DNA of 64,000 bases, taken from the NCBI RefSeq assembly GCF_036370855.1, contig NC_088102.1:35873835-35937834 (forward strand), read 5' to 3'. The notes beneath the pieces were generated by a model. That model had not been told where the DNA came from, did no database searches, and saw only the letters and a program-made list of their open reading frames with translations. The stretch is from Dromaius novaehollandiae. Its lineage: Eukaryota; Chordata; Aves; Casuariiformes; Dromaiidae. Below are positions 45,901 through 53,545 of the stretch, one piece after another; position 1 is the stretch's first letter; each line of letters opens with the position of its first letter. Both the position numbers and the translations under genes were made by a program.

Positions 45901-48900
45901 ATTATGACCATTAGAAACTGCAAATTGCATTACGTTCACATAAATCTATTAAGAGTATTGCTAATCCATGAGATTATTGCTTTTAAATTCTTTGAAAAAT
46001 AGTAGTCATAGGTTTAAATCTTGTTTGAAAGATGCATTGTTTTCTAGTGAAGAGTGACACTGCAGTATGAACAATTGACTCCACTGAAGTTTATTGCAGT
46101 TGGCCTTCCACATAGAACTGTACTGCATATAACATGTATTAACATGCATGTACTGTGGGAAATAGTACAGCTGTTTTTCTAAAGCCTTTCATTTAAAAGG
46201 TGTGTTAAGAAACCAGACACAGGGGCATGGCACAGTGACTCTGCATTTGAAGATGTTTCATGAATTCCTTTTTCATTTGAGCATATTACAACTCTTAACC
46301 ATCTGCCTCACCATGTTATTTGTCTGGTCTAGTAATAAATGAAGTGCCTGAATTGTAGGATAAGAACAGTCCTTCTATGTGCTACAGTAAACATGCTTGC
46401 ACTACTCAGTGCAGATGACAATTTCAAGATTTCCAAGATTTCCCTCAGAACACATTCTCTCCCTTCTGAAGATGATGTATTTCAAGCCAAGTTCTATTAA
46501 TTATTTCTTCGCTTCCTTGAACTCACAGCTTCAGCCACACTGTTGCAGACTGAACATCTACCTTGAATTCTTTATGACTTCTCTGTTCAGAATTTAATCT
46601 CTCTGGTGGAGAGGTTCCACTGAATCTAACCCTTCTGCACTCTTTGCACTCTCTAATCTTTCCAATCATCTCAGGACCCTACCCCATGCTCTTCCTCCCC
46701 GTGCACTCTCCTCCCCTCTTTGATTTCTCTTTTTCTCCACTGCCCTATTATGACTCCTCCTTCTTTCCATATAATCACTTTTTCATCTTTAAAAAGTCAT
46801 TGTCTACTCCACTTATATGTCAGACTTGTCTCTCTTTTCTAAGGCAATCAAATGTGACGTCTATATTTGCTCTCTGCAGCTCTCCTTGTCAATCCAGACC
46901 ACAGCAGTAGCAGCGTCCTGTAGCTACCTGTAATCAGCGGGTACAACAGCACCACTGTAATTCAAGCTATTCTGTCCACATTCTAGCATCATCTCCTGCC
47001 CAGCACTGTTGCAGACCCACAGACATTCACACAGACAGTCTTTCCTCTCCACCTTCTTATTCCAGGTTTTAGATTACCTCGGCAACCTGAACAGACATTG
47101 TCTTTCTACACATCCTGGAATCCACTCACAACATTGTGGTAAAGCTTAGCCTTCTCATTCATTGCTTCAGCTTAACATGACCCCCTTTCTCCTTTTTTTC
47201 CTCCCCTTATCCGTACTGTAAGATAAATAATTTGCACTTGTGTTCTTCACATTTGTAAATTTGTGTTGATTCTAAGACCTTCCTCGTTAGGCCCTCTTGT
47301 GATAATCTCTTCATATATGGCAGGATGCTGCCAGCTTACCCATCCGCACTGTTGTTAAGGGCAGCCTTTCTTGCACATTATTTGTTTTTTCCAAACTTGT
47401 GTAATCAACTTCTAAAAAATAAATTCAGCTGTGTTCTTTATATACCAATAAATATACATATTCATAACTGTACAAATAACATTAGCAAGTGCAGTACAGC
47501 ATTAACATGATGCACTATAAAGTATACATTCTGAAATGTGATGCATCATCAGTCTGTATCTACCACACATTGTTTTACTTAACCCTAGACAGCAAATAAA
47601 TCAAGGGCTTTTTTCAGTAAGTAAACTAAAAATATAAGAAGCAGCACTTCACTTTTGGGGGGGGGGGGGAAGGTGGGTTTTCCACATTTTTAATACGGAA
47701 ATAAAACTTGATCACTAAATGGATTTCTAGAATAATATACAAAAGAATACATGTCAATATGTTTGACAGTCTGAAGAGACACAATCTCAATCTGAACAGA
47801 ACTATTAGAGTACAGGGTAACAGTTCCACTTCAGTGCTACGCAAAGAAAAAAAAAAAAGACTTGCTTAATCATTCAGTTTACCTGTAATCATTCAGCAAT
47901 TTTGGGGTTCCCCCCCATCCCGAGAACTGCCAGATTAAAGTTTTTCCACCTCTTCCTTTATTTGCACAATAAAATGAATATATTTTGCAAAATGCTTTAG
48001 CTGGTAGCTAAAACCTTCTTTAAGCAACTTTTTTAAGTAGGTTATGTGGTTGTACCAGTTGTAAATTACAATTCATTTAAATACTCTACTGGGAAATTCC
48101 AGCATATTTTAAGAATCTACATAACGTCATAGAAGATGTACACATACAGGCAATACCATGAATTGCCCGGTGAAATAGTCAAAGTTTCTACAGTATAAAT
48201 CATAATTCTAGCAAACATCAATAACCTTAAGATCATGGTGCAGATGCATTGCAACTCACTTTGCCAGACTTAAGTACCACTTAACAGCACTGGATTATGG
48301 TAAATTTTCTAATTTAAGTATGAACCTCATCAGAAAGATTCACATGCATACACAACTGAACTGGACGTGTGCAGTTGCTTTTCTTTGTCACCTTAGTCCT
48401 CATAACCCATGAGTTCCCAGGAATCTGAGAACACAGCCAGATACATATAGTTTAAGTATTAAAAAAAATTTTAAGAATAAAATTAAGCCAATAAAACTCC
48501 CATTCAGGAAGTATTTGAAGACAATCACCACAATCATTTACTAGGTTTTCATAATGTTACATTTATAACCCTTTCTTTACATAATAATATGGATGCAAAT
48601 TAACATTGGTCAGGTAGTCACAATACTAAAACCATATATGAAGGTCTTACATGTACTTTAGATCTCGTCTCATACACAGCGAGCCAAAACTTATAAGAAT
48701 ATTAAGCAAACTTTGTTTAAGAATCAGGGTTTTATAATAATTCAGTGGATATTTCCTTTGTAATAATTAAATGGGGGAGAAAAGCTGAAAAGAATCAAAA
48801 CGTTACTGAAAATTGCACCTTTTATCATCTCTTCTCAGACATACATTTCTCTGTACATTCTATGAGGTTTAAAAGTAAAAAACAAAAATGCTTTCAATGG

Positions 48901-51900
48901 GTATCAAAGATTAGTCATTGTTTACACAGCATTTAAGTGCTACTAGCACGAGATCAGCACTATGCATTACTATTTAACTCAACGGATTAATTATTTTAAG
49001 GGTGAGCTGGAGTTCAAGTACAATTATTGCCTAAGGACAACTCTGCAAGTACGACATTACAAACTATGCCCTGGGGATTAACCAGTTCATAGCATTCAAG
49101 TACACTGCCGTAACAGATGCATTACTGACAAGCAATGAGTTCAGAACCCTTTTTCAATACTCTAGCCTTTATTCCTTTCTTAAAGCCCTTCAGTACTACT
49201 ATATTTTAACAACATAAAGGAAAAAAAAAAGCTTACTAATGAAAATATCATTGAAAAAAAAGAGACCACGAATATAGGGTTCAGGCAACAATCACACTTG
49301 TCAATATATTGAAATTCTGGTAGAAGATGAATAACTGGTAAGCTCAAAAAAATACACAGTTGTGAATTTTATTTGGATTCTCTCTTTAGCAGCGAGGCAA
49401 TTTTAAATCTGTACTGATAAAACAAGAAGCAAACCAATGTTATTTCACCTATCTTGAAAATAGCTTTCTCATTTTGAAATGTATAACAAACATTGTTAAC
49501 ACAAATGATCTGAGAATATTACTACAAAATGGAAAATACAATGACTACTTGTTAAAGTTTGCCAATTTGTTACTTAACGTAACAACGAAAAACCCAGCTG
49601 AAATAGAGATGATTGAGTTATGTTTTACTCTCAAAAAAAGAGAGTAACTGCTCTAAACTCTTAGCATATATTACATATATAAACATATCCACATCTCCAT
49701 AAAATATGCACTGTCACCTACAACATACATATTCCTCAGTTAAGCCTGTTTCACTAGTAAGTAACATAAATGTAGCCAGGACAGAATTATACGCATACAA
49801 TATCATTCTAAAAACTTCCAGACACTCACCAAAAGACTGAATGCAGGTCTCAAGAAGATCTTCCAAAGTGGCCCCTTTGGCTAGGTGCCCTAGCGGCACC
49901 ATCGTGACCTGGGCAAGATTTGAAAGGCTGGGACAGTGACTGATTTGCTTCAGTTCAAGCACTGCTTCAGGGGCAGTGCTGCATCCTTGGGCAGGTTGCC
50001 TAAAAAGAAAGCACAGTAGTGAAGTAAGTACAAGAAAAGCAAGTGGCAAATTTTCACTGCATGGGAAGGGAGGAGAAATTTAAAAGGCAATTAGCTCCCC
50101 AGAGCTAGGTTGGTGAAAGATGTAACCCTCCCACTTAATAAGTGCAAAAAAGAGATTGCTCAGTAAATGATATTTTTCCTACTAAAGGTAGCTTGTAAAA
50201 CACAGTTAGCTACAGAGCTCTTTGAATGACCTGTCATATTACCAGAACTCGTTTCTTTGCTTGGGAGTCATGTTTACATTAAGATTTCAGCACAAGTATT
50301 GGAAACCTCTCAAACTGTATATGTAGGAAATAATCTAACACCACACATTTCTGTGCCCACGCCAAAGTAAAGAAAAAAGAAATGTGTAACTATAATCAAG
50401 TGTTACACGATTGGGAAAAGACAGGCTAGCTTTATTAACAGTAATTTTCCAAATGAAAGTGAGCACTCAAAATATCAGTGCAACTTTACAGTGGAGTATT
50501 TTACAGTAAAAACAGAAAACAGAAACAGTAGGTGAATTTGTATCCATTCTATATCGTATGCTATCATTTCCTACTAAGTTACTTTAGGAGCACATACATG
50601 ACTGAATTAACACCTTTAACAATAAAGCTTTACACTTTTAAGAGACCAAAACAAAGCAAGCATCTAGTTTTAGGCTTGTATTTTGCTTATATTATAAAAA
50701 TCTTAGATGCCAAGAGTGTTTATATTTACAGATAACATTCTGTTACTGCATATATAATAGCCATACTATATAAAATTATAAGTATATACAGCGTCATAGA
50801 GTATGAAGAGTGCTGAAGCATTTTCACCTGCACATAACAAGAACCACTTCAAAATCTTACTTGAGAGTATAATCACATACTTCACACAAGAAAACAATCT
50901 TTCAGTAAAACTGGGGTCTATTCCAGGGACAATTTACACTCCATGATCTCCCTAAACAAGTTACTCCAGCATCTTTAAAAGGAGATATTTAAGGAAAAAA
51001 AATAAAAGATTAGGGGATAAGCTGAAATCAGAGGTAGCTGAAGTTGTTGGGAATGGAAATTTACATGAAGGTAAAGTATAAAGCTCCTTTAATACCATTT
51101 CTTATAAATTCCTAAGGGAACTACTTTTGTTTAGACATTTCAGGTGCAGATATACAGACCCTCATACAGCTTTTCTTTGACAGAATAGTATACAAGACTT
51201 TGTTAATAACAGCCCTGGGAAGAAAGTGCTTAGAAATTCATCCAGTGTGTAACTGCATATTACAGATAGAGAAGGTAAAGACACAGATGTCCCAGCATGG
51301 GCATTTCTGGAGGAAGCTGGAAATATGTATGCCTAATGAAGACAGACTGGACCCTACCACATCTCAGTGAATTTCAAGCCTTGTCTTAAATTTCTATTTC
51401 ATTTCAATGTTGTGAAAGCCATGATGTCACTTACAACCCACACTGTCCCCAGGTCTCTAGAATTTCAAAGCCAGGAAAACACAGGCCTGATTCTGCAGAG
51501 GTACTGACCACTCCTCATCTCCTCTGCAGTAATTTGACAACGGCTATTGAAAGAATTTTCTCTTCCCTTTCTCTCTGTTTCCCTCTTAGCTTTGTGAATT
51601 GACTTCCTGTTCTCAGACAAGAAGGGCCTAATGAGCTTTCAGAGTTCTCATTTCATAAGCTTAAACACCTCTCTCAACTTTACTCCCAAGCCTCTTCAGT
51701 GCAGGGCACAGGATCCTAGCAATGCAACAGGGGTAGAGCAAGAGTTACAGAAGCTATTTTAGGTCTTGGCAACAACAGAGTCAGCACTGAACAGTGTACA
51801 AAAATAAAACTGTTCACCCCCCCCAAAAAAAAAGCTTACAGTATCACTGTGGAGGACTTAGCAACACTGTACGGGGAAAACTCAACCAGCGATACATTAG

Positions 51901-52634
51901 GAAGTAGTCATTCATTATAGCAGAACCATTTGCACGAAAGAGAAAAAAATGTGAGAAAGTATACATATACATACATATTTTAAAAAAAAAGTGCGGGGGG
52001 GGGGGGCAAGGGGAGCGCCCTGGATTTCCACTACACGGTATCTGGGGCAGGGAAGAAAGCACATAGCGATGCCCGCCGGCTGCGGAGCTGCCCCCAGGGC
52101 AGCCCGGCTGCCCAGCCCGGCCGCCTCCCGTCCAACCGCCGGCGGTGCCGGCCGGACGCCGCAGGTAACCGGAGCCCCGGCGGCCGCCCGGCAGGGCCCG
52201 AGCCGCCTCCCTCACCTCCCCCCCCCCCCCCCCCCCCCCTTCACGCTTTGAGCGTAACTTGAGGCTCTTCTCGGCCCGTACGGACTAACCCCGACGCCTG
52301 CTCGGCACAAACTTGCGCTGAAAGGGGCGAAATCCTCCTCCTCCTCCTCCTCCACCCCCACTTTCTCACTCTTTCCCACCTGCGAGGAAACCGGCCGGCT
52401 CCAGCGGAGCCCCAACCGCCTGGGACTGCCGCCCGCCAGCCCCGCTCCGGGGCAGCGCATCGCCCCGGGCACCCCGCGCTCCCAGCCGCGGCAGCGGTCG
52501 GCGGCCGCAGCCTCCGCCGACCGCCGGGGCTGCCCGGGCACCCCGCCGCCTAACCGCGCGGGAGGCGCGACGGGGAGAGCAAAACGGCAGCAGCGAACTC
52601 ACTCGTTTTCCTTCCTTTTCCCTAAGGTTCCCAT
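9561..52634 (-). CDS. RASGRP1: RAS guanyl-releasing protein 1, complete, 17 coding exons
   Basis: Diacylglycerol- and Ca2+-regulated exchange factor that loads Ras with GTP downstream of antigen receptors, acting at the membrane. The spliced CDS is 2352 nt (783 aa; human is 797). Domains: variable N-terminus 1-43; REM (Ras exchanger motif) about 44-168; Cdc25-type RasGEF about 191-425, including FKSFRRIS and [17 protein letters not shown]; linker with [13 protein letters not shown] about 438-451; EF-hand loops at 477-488 ([12 protein letters not shown]) and 504-515; C1 zinc finger 536-585 with H536 and Cys spacing HX12CX2CX13CX2CX4HX2CX7C intact; divergent linker; C-terminal coiled coil about 733-773. 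The start ATG (52632-52634) has G at -3 and +4 and gives the family's MGTLGK. All splice phases match, and no frameshift or internal stop was found. One intron is U12-type AT-AC. The promoter lies in a CpG island. Confidence 0.96.
9696..12439 (-). other. RASGRP1: RASGRP1 intron 16
   Basis: 2.7 kb, GT-AG. It contains a 36-base T run (9959-9994) followed by a short GAGT repeat. No exon is seen. Confidence 0.88.
9959..10010. repeat. T36 tract followed by GAGT microsatellite
   Basis: 36 consecutive T (9959-9994), then about four GAGT units. On the RASGRP1 strand this reads (ACTC)n followed by poly-A within intron 16. CR1 elements do not end in poly-A, so a simple repeat is the safer reading. Confidence 0.9.
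12440..12807 (-). CDS. RASGRP1: RASGRP1 coding exon 16 (divergent C-terminal linker)
   Basis: 368 bases. It opens with [11 protein letters not shown] and [10 protein letters not shown], contains [20 protein letters not shown] and ends SYQELEQ. The middle is poorly conserved, as in other vertebrates. The acceptor is ttctttag and the donor gtacat. Confidence 0.94.
14613..14759 (-). CDS. RASGRP1: RASGRP1 coding exon 15 (end of C1, linker)
   Basis: 147 bases. [17 protein letters not shown] completes the zinc ligands, followed by a basic KRRSK and a poorly conserved Ser/Thr-rich linker ending KEQLH. The donor is gtgaag. Confidence 0.93.
15342..15378 (-). CDS. RASGRP1: RASGRP1 coding exon 14 (37-base microexon of the C1 domain)
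   Basis: [12 protein letters not shown] plus one base, between acceptor aatttcag and donor gtaaaa. It holds the diacylglycerol-binding loop (W-G-x-x-K-Q-G) of the C1 domain. Its length is not a multiple of three, so skipping would break the frame. Confidence 0.94.
16082..16226 (-). CDS. RASGRP1: RASGRP1 coding exon 13 (EF-hand 2 and start of C1)
   Basis: 145 bases encoding [20 protein letters not shown], then [20 protein letters not shown] with the first His and first two Cys of the C1 zinc finger. The acceptor is tttgcag and the donor gtaagc. Confidence 0.95.
16964..17073 (-). CDS. RASGRP1: RASGRP1 coding exon 12 (EF-hand 1)
   Basis: 110 bases encoding [20 protein letters not shown] and on to CVMDKD. 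The EF loop [12 protein letters not shown] has all canonical ligands (1, 3, 5, 12). The exon ends TG, splitting the next codon. Confidence 0.95.
18070..18174 (-). CDS. RASGRP1: RASGRP1 coding exon 11 (linker to EF-hands)
   Basis: 105 bases encoding [20 protein letters not shown] and [15 protein letters not shown]. This segment links the GEF domain to the EF-hands and contributes to autoinhibition in the mammalian protein. Confidence 0.95.
18962..19042 (-). CDS. RASGRP1: RASGRP1 coding exon 10
   Basis: 81 bases encoding [20 protein letters not shown] and then PRSHRAA, the end of the GEF domain and start of the linker. The donor is gtaagg. Confidence 0.95.
19043..23329 (-). other. RASGRP1: RASGRP1 introns 8 and 9
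   Basis: Intron 9 is 19043-21336 and intron 8 is 21613-23329. Both are GT-AG and AT-rich, with nothing recognised apart from exon 9 between them. Confidence 0.85.
21337..21612 (-). CDS. RASGRP1: RASGRP1 coding exon 9 (RasGEF C-terminal half)
   Basis: 276 bases, 92 codons, phase 0. It encodes [20 protein letters not shown], the conserved [20 protein letters not shown] and ends DLVHLLT before gtaagt. Confidence 0.96.
23330..23446 (-). CDS. RASGRP1: RASGRP1 coding exon 8 (RasGEF)
   Basis: 117 bases, phase 0 at both ends, encoding [20 protein letters not shown] and the SSISRLKET motif typical of Cdc25 domains (N-F-N-T and the helical hairpin region). The donor is gttggt, an allowed but weaker site. 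Confidence 0.95.
24148..24321 (-). CDS. RASGRP1: RASGRP1 coding exon 7 (RasGEF catalytic core)
   Basis: 174 bases, 58 codons, phase 0 at both ends. It encodes [20 protein letters not shown] and then [13 protein letters not shown], the most conserved Cdc25 segment. It is nearly identical to mammalian RASGRP1. Confidence 0.96.
24815..24834. repeat. 20-base A homopolymer in intron 6
   Basis: Twenty A in a row with no recognisable retroposed sequence upstream. Confidence 0.85.
28805..28958 (-). CDS. RASGRP1: RASGRP1 coding exon 6 (start of RasGEF domain)
   Basis: 154 bases encoding [20 protein letters not shown] and on to [10 protein letters not shown]. The acceptor is ctgaaag rather than the nearby ttccag, because only the former completes the Ile codon and matches INARDW of the family. 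The donor is gtaagc. Confidence 0.95.
28959..31372 (-). other. RASGRP1: RASGRP1 introns 4 and 5
   Basis: Intron 5 is 28959-30072 and intron 4 is 30205-31372. Both are ordinary GT-AG introns, with an AAAT-rich simple stretch near 30755-30780. Confidence 0.85.
30073..30204 (-). CDS. RASGRP1: RASGRP1 coding exon 5 (end of REM)
   Basis: 132 bases beginning [20 protein letters not shown] and ending [10 protein letters not shown]. The acceptor is caatag and the donor gtgagt. Phases are 2 in and 2 out. Confidence 0.95.
31373..31435 (-). CDS. RASGRP1: RASGRP1 coding exon 4 (REM domain)
   Basis: A 63-base exon encoding [20 protein letters not shown], the counterpart of human [20 protein letters not shown]. 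Its 5' border is an AC (ttttctac), not AG, acceptor. Only this border keeps both the reading frame and the homology. The donor is gtaaga. Confidence 0.9.
31436..33565 (-). other. RASGRP1: U12-type (AT-AC) minor-spliceosome intron 3 of RASGRP1
   Basis: Read on the minus strand, the intron starts ATATCCTTTGTAA and ends TTCCTTAACAGTTTTCTAC. The 5' motif ATATCCTTT and branch-point motif TTCCTTAAC (31446-31454) both match the U12 consensus perfectly. The branch adenosine is about 12 bases from the exon. No GT-AG pairing here preserves frame: the nearby AG acceptors lead to a stop or a frameshift. Confidence 0.9.
31446..31454 (-). promoter_or_regulatory. RASGRP1: U12 branch-point sequence TTCCTTAAC
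   Basis: Exact match to the consensus recognised by U12 snRNA, positioned 11-19 bases before the AC acceptor of intron 3. Confidence 0.88.
33566..33671 (-). CDS. RASGRP1: RASGRP1 coding exon 3 (REM domain)
   Basis: 106 bases encoding [20 protein letters not shown] and then [14 protein letters not shown], flanked upstream by a pyrimidine-rich cag acceptor. It ends GATCT directly before ATATCCTTT, the U12 donor. Reading on past this point in frame gives a stop (TAA) three codons later. Confidence 0.93.
40325..40740 (-). mobile_element. Probable ancient CR1 LINE fragment
   Basis: Blocks resemble the inverted 3' part of avian CR1 in the usual order: a ttattccagcatttgaacacc-type block, tttctccgaagccagg, a gatctctggtcatctttg...tcctctg block and agtactccagaggaggtcct. 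It is heavily diverged and interrupted by a simple AAAC repeat. Identification is by remembered consensus only. Confidence 0.5.
43612..43636. repeat. 25-base G homopolymer in RASGRP1 intron 2
   Basis: An uninterrupted run of 25 G on the plus strand, the longest G/C homopolymer in the window. Length in the assembly may be inexact. Confidence 0.9.
49830..49999 (-). CDS. RASGRP1: RASGRP1 coding exon 2 (N-terminus and start of REM domain)
   Basis: 170 bases after a tttttag acceptor. The first part ([13 protein letters not shown]...) is poorly conserved. [20 protein letters not shown] then begins the REM domain. It ends TTTTG before gtgagt, leaving one base of a Asp codon. Confidence 0.93.
50000..52602 (-). 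other. RASGRP1: RASGRP1 intron 1
   Basis: 2.6 kb, GT-AG. The half next to exon 1 is part of the CpG island and contains a 22-base C run (52218-52239). The rest is AT-rich. Confidence 0.85.
52218..52239. repeat. 22-base C homopolymer in RASGRP1 intron 1
   Basis: An uninterrupted C run inside the CpG island, about 365 bases downstream of the first coding exon on the RASGRP1 strand, where it reads as G22. Confidence 0.9.
52603..52634 (-). CDS. RASGRP1: RASGRP1 coding exon 1
   Basis: 32 coding bases: [10 protein letters not shown] plus two bases of codon 11, then the donor gtgagt. The first six residues equal those of human RASGRP1 by recall. The exon lies inside the CpG island. Confidence 0.88.
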
Positions 52635-52732
52635 GTCGGCGCCGGCCTCGGCTCCGCCGCCTGCCTGGCTCTGCCGGGAGCGGGACTACATGGGGCGCAG
52701 GAGGTCTGGGGGAGCACGGCGGCACCGCGCAT
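52622..52732 (-). other. Overlapping upstream ORF in the RASGRP1 leader
   Basis: A 36-codon ORF begins at the minus-strand ATG 52732-52730 with G at -3. It ends at a TAG 8-10 bases beyond the A of the main ATG, in another frame. If transcribed, initiation here would bypass the RASGRP1 start. Its use depends on the unknown mRNA 5' end. Confidence 0.4.
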
Positions 52733-52870
52733 CGCCTGCTGCCGCCGCGCCGCTCCTCCGCTCTCGTCAAGAGGAGCCTGCAACCAATTCAAGCGGGGCA
52801 GCGGCAGCGCCGGAGGCAGCAGCCACCCGTGACGAGCGAAGGCGAAGATCTTATCAGCAGAAGGAAGTAC
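52635..52870 (-). other. RASGRP1: Probable RASGRP1 5'UTR and proximal promoter
   Basis: GC-rich leader just upstream of the start codon on the minus strand. The transcription start is not determinable here. It contains upstream ATGs at 52730-52732 and 52689-52691. A GATA-type motif (TGATAAG on the minus strand) lies at 52850-52856. Confidence 0.5.
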
Positions 52871-53296
52871 TGAGCTACTGGGCTGCTCTTCTCTGAAGCC
52901 ACCGGATTTACCAGGTACTGAACCACGGCCTCTTGCTCACAATGCCTGGGTCTAAAACAGCCGCAGCATTTTCCACGGCACAACCCCGGCCCTGCAGCAC
53001 AGCCCCCTCCTTTCTGGGTAAAGCCCCCCGCCGGCCTTGCCGGCCAACAGGGCTCACGCGTGTCTCACACCACCCCTCCACAGCAGGGCCGGCGGCGGGC
53101 CTGCCCCGGCCCCGGGTCGTCCCCCGTTCCCCCCCGCCGAGTTGGCCGAAGAGAGCCGCTTCCGTGGCACCTGGGGGAGCTGTGTCAGAGGGGCAAGCGC
53201 AGCGCTGCGCTTCGGCAAAACTCAAGGCGCTTCAGAAAACAGAGCTGCTCCCTCGGGCACAACGACACCCTGCCGCTGCGCGCCCCCTCCCCCCGA

Positions 53297-53345
53297 CAGC
53301 ACGTGCGGCGGGTGGGGTGGGCGGGGCCGCGCACGTGCTGATTGG
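53297..53345. promoter_or_regulatory. Paired E-box inverted repeat with GC box and inverted CCAAT
   Basis: Two CACGTG E-boxes (53300-53305 and 53332-53337) sit in 11-base perfectly inverted arms (53297-53307 and 53330-53340). The spacer holds a GC box GGGCGGGGC (53319-53327). ATTGG, an inverted CCAAT box, follows at 53341-53345. This is a typical cluster of a TATA-less promoter, here about 0.7 kb upstream of the RASGRP1 ATG. Confidence 0.55.
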
Positions 53346-53545
53346 CTGGCTCGCCAACGGCCGGCGGGGTGCGGGGGTGCCGCCCGCCCGCCGGGTCCAC
53401 CTTCCTGCGCCGCCACCTGCCGCGGGTTGCGGTGGGAGGCGGTGGCGCGCGGCGGTGCGGGCTACCTCCGCCTTGTTCAGACTGCCGGAGCGGTGAAGAA
53501 AGGCGACGGGCGCGCAGAGGGATGAGGCCACCTCCTTTCCGTATC

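Larger units (their letters stand above)
33672..49829 (-). other. RASGRP1: RASGRP1 intron 2 (16 kb)
   Basis: The longest intron, GT-AG (gtgagt donor, tttcag acceptor). It holds a probable old CR1 fragment (about 40.3-40.7 kb), a 25-base G run at 43612-43636, a 13-base G run at 47657-47669 and short AAAC and TTTTG repeats. Short open frames inside match no family I know. Confidence 0.82.
52040..53545. promoter_or_regulatory. RASGRP1: CpG island with RASGRP1 promoter and first exon
   Basis: About 1.5 kb of abrupt GC- and CpG-rich DNA in an AT-rich setting, spanning coding exon 1 and its upstream region. No convincing TATA box lies upstream of the start codon, so dispersed CpG-island initiation is likely. 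The long open frames here are a by-product of high GC. Confidence 0.85.

Noticed and set aside
52933..53496. 187-codon plus-strand ORF and several overlapping long ORFs in the CpG island
   Set aside because: High GC depletes stop codons. The translations are low-complexity Ala/Pro/Arg/Gly with no domain, and many frames are open at once.
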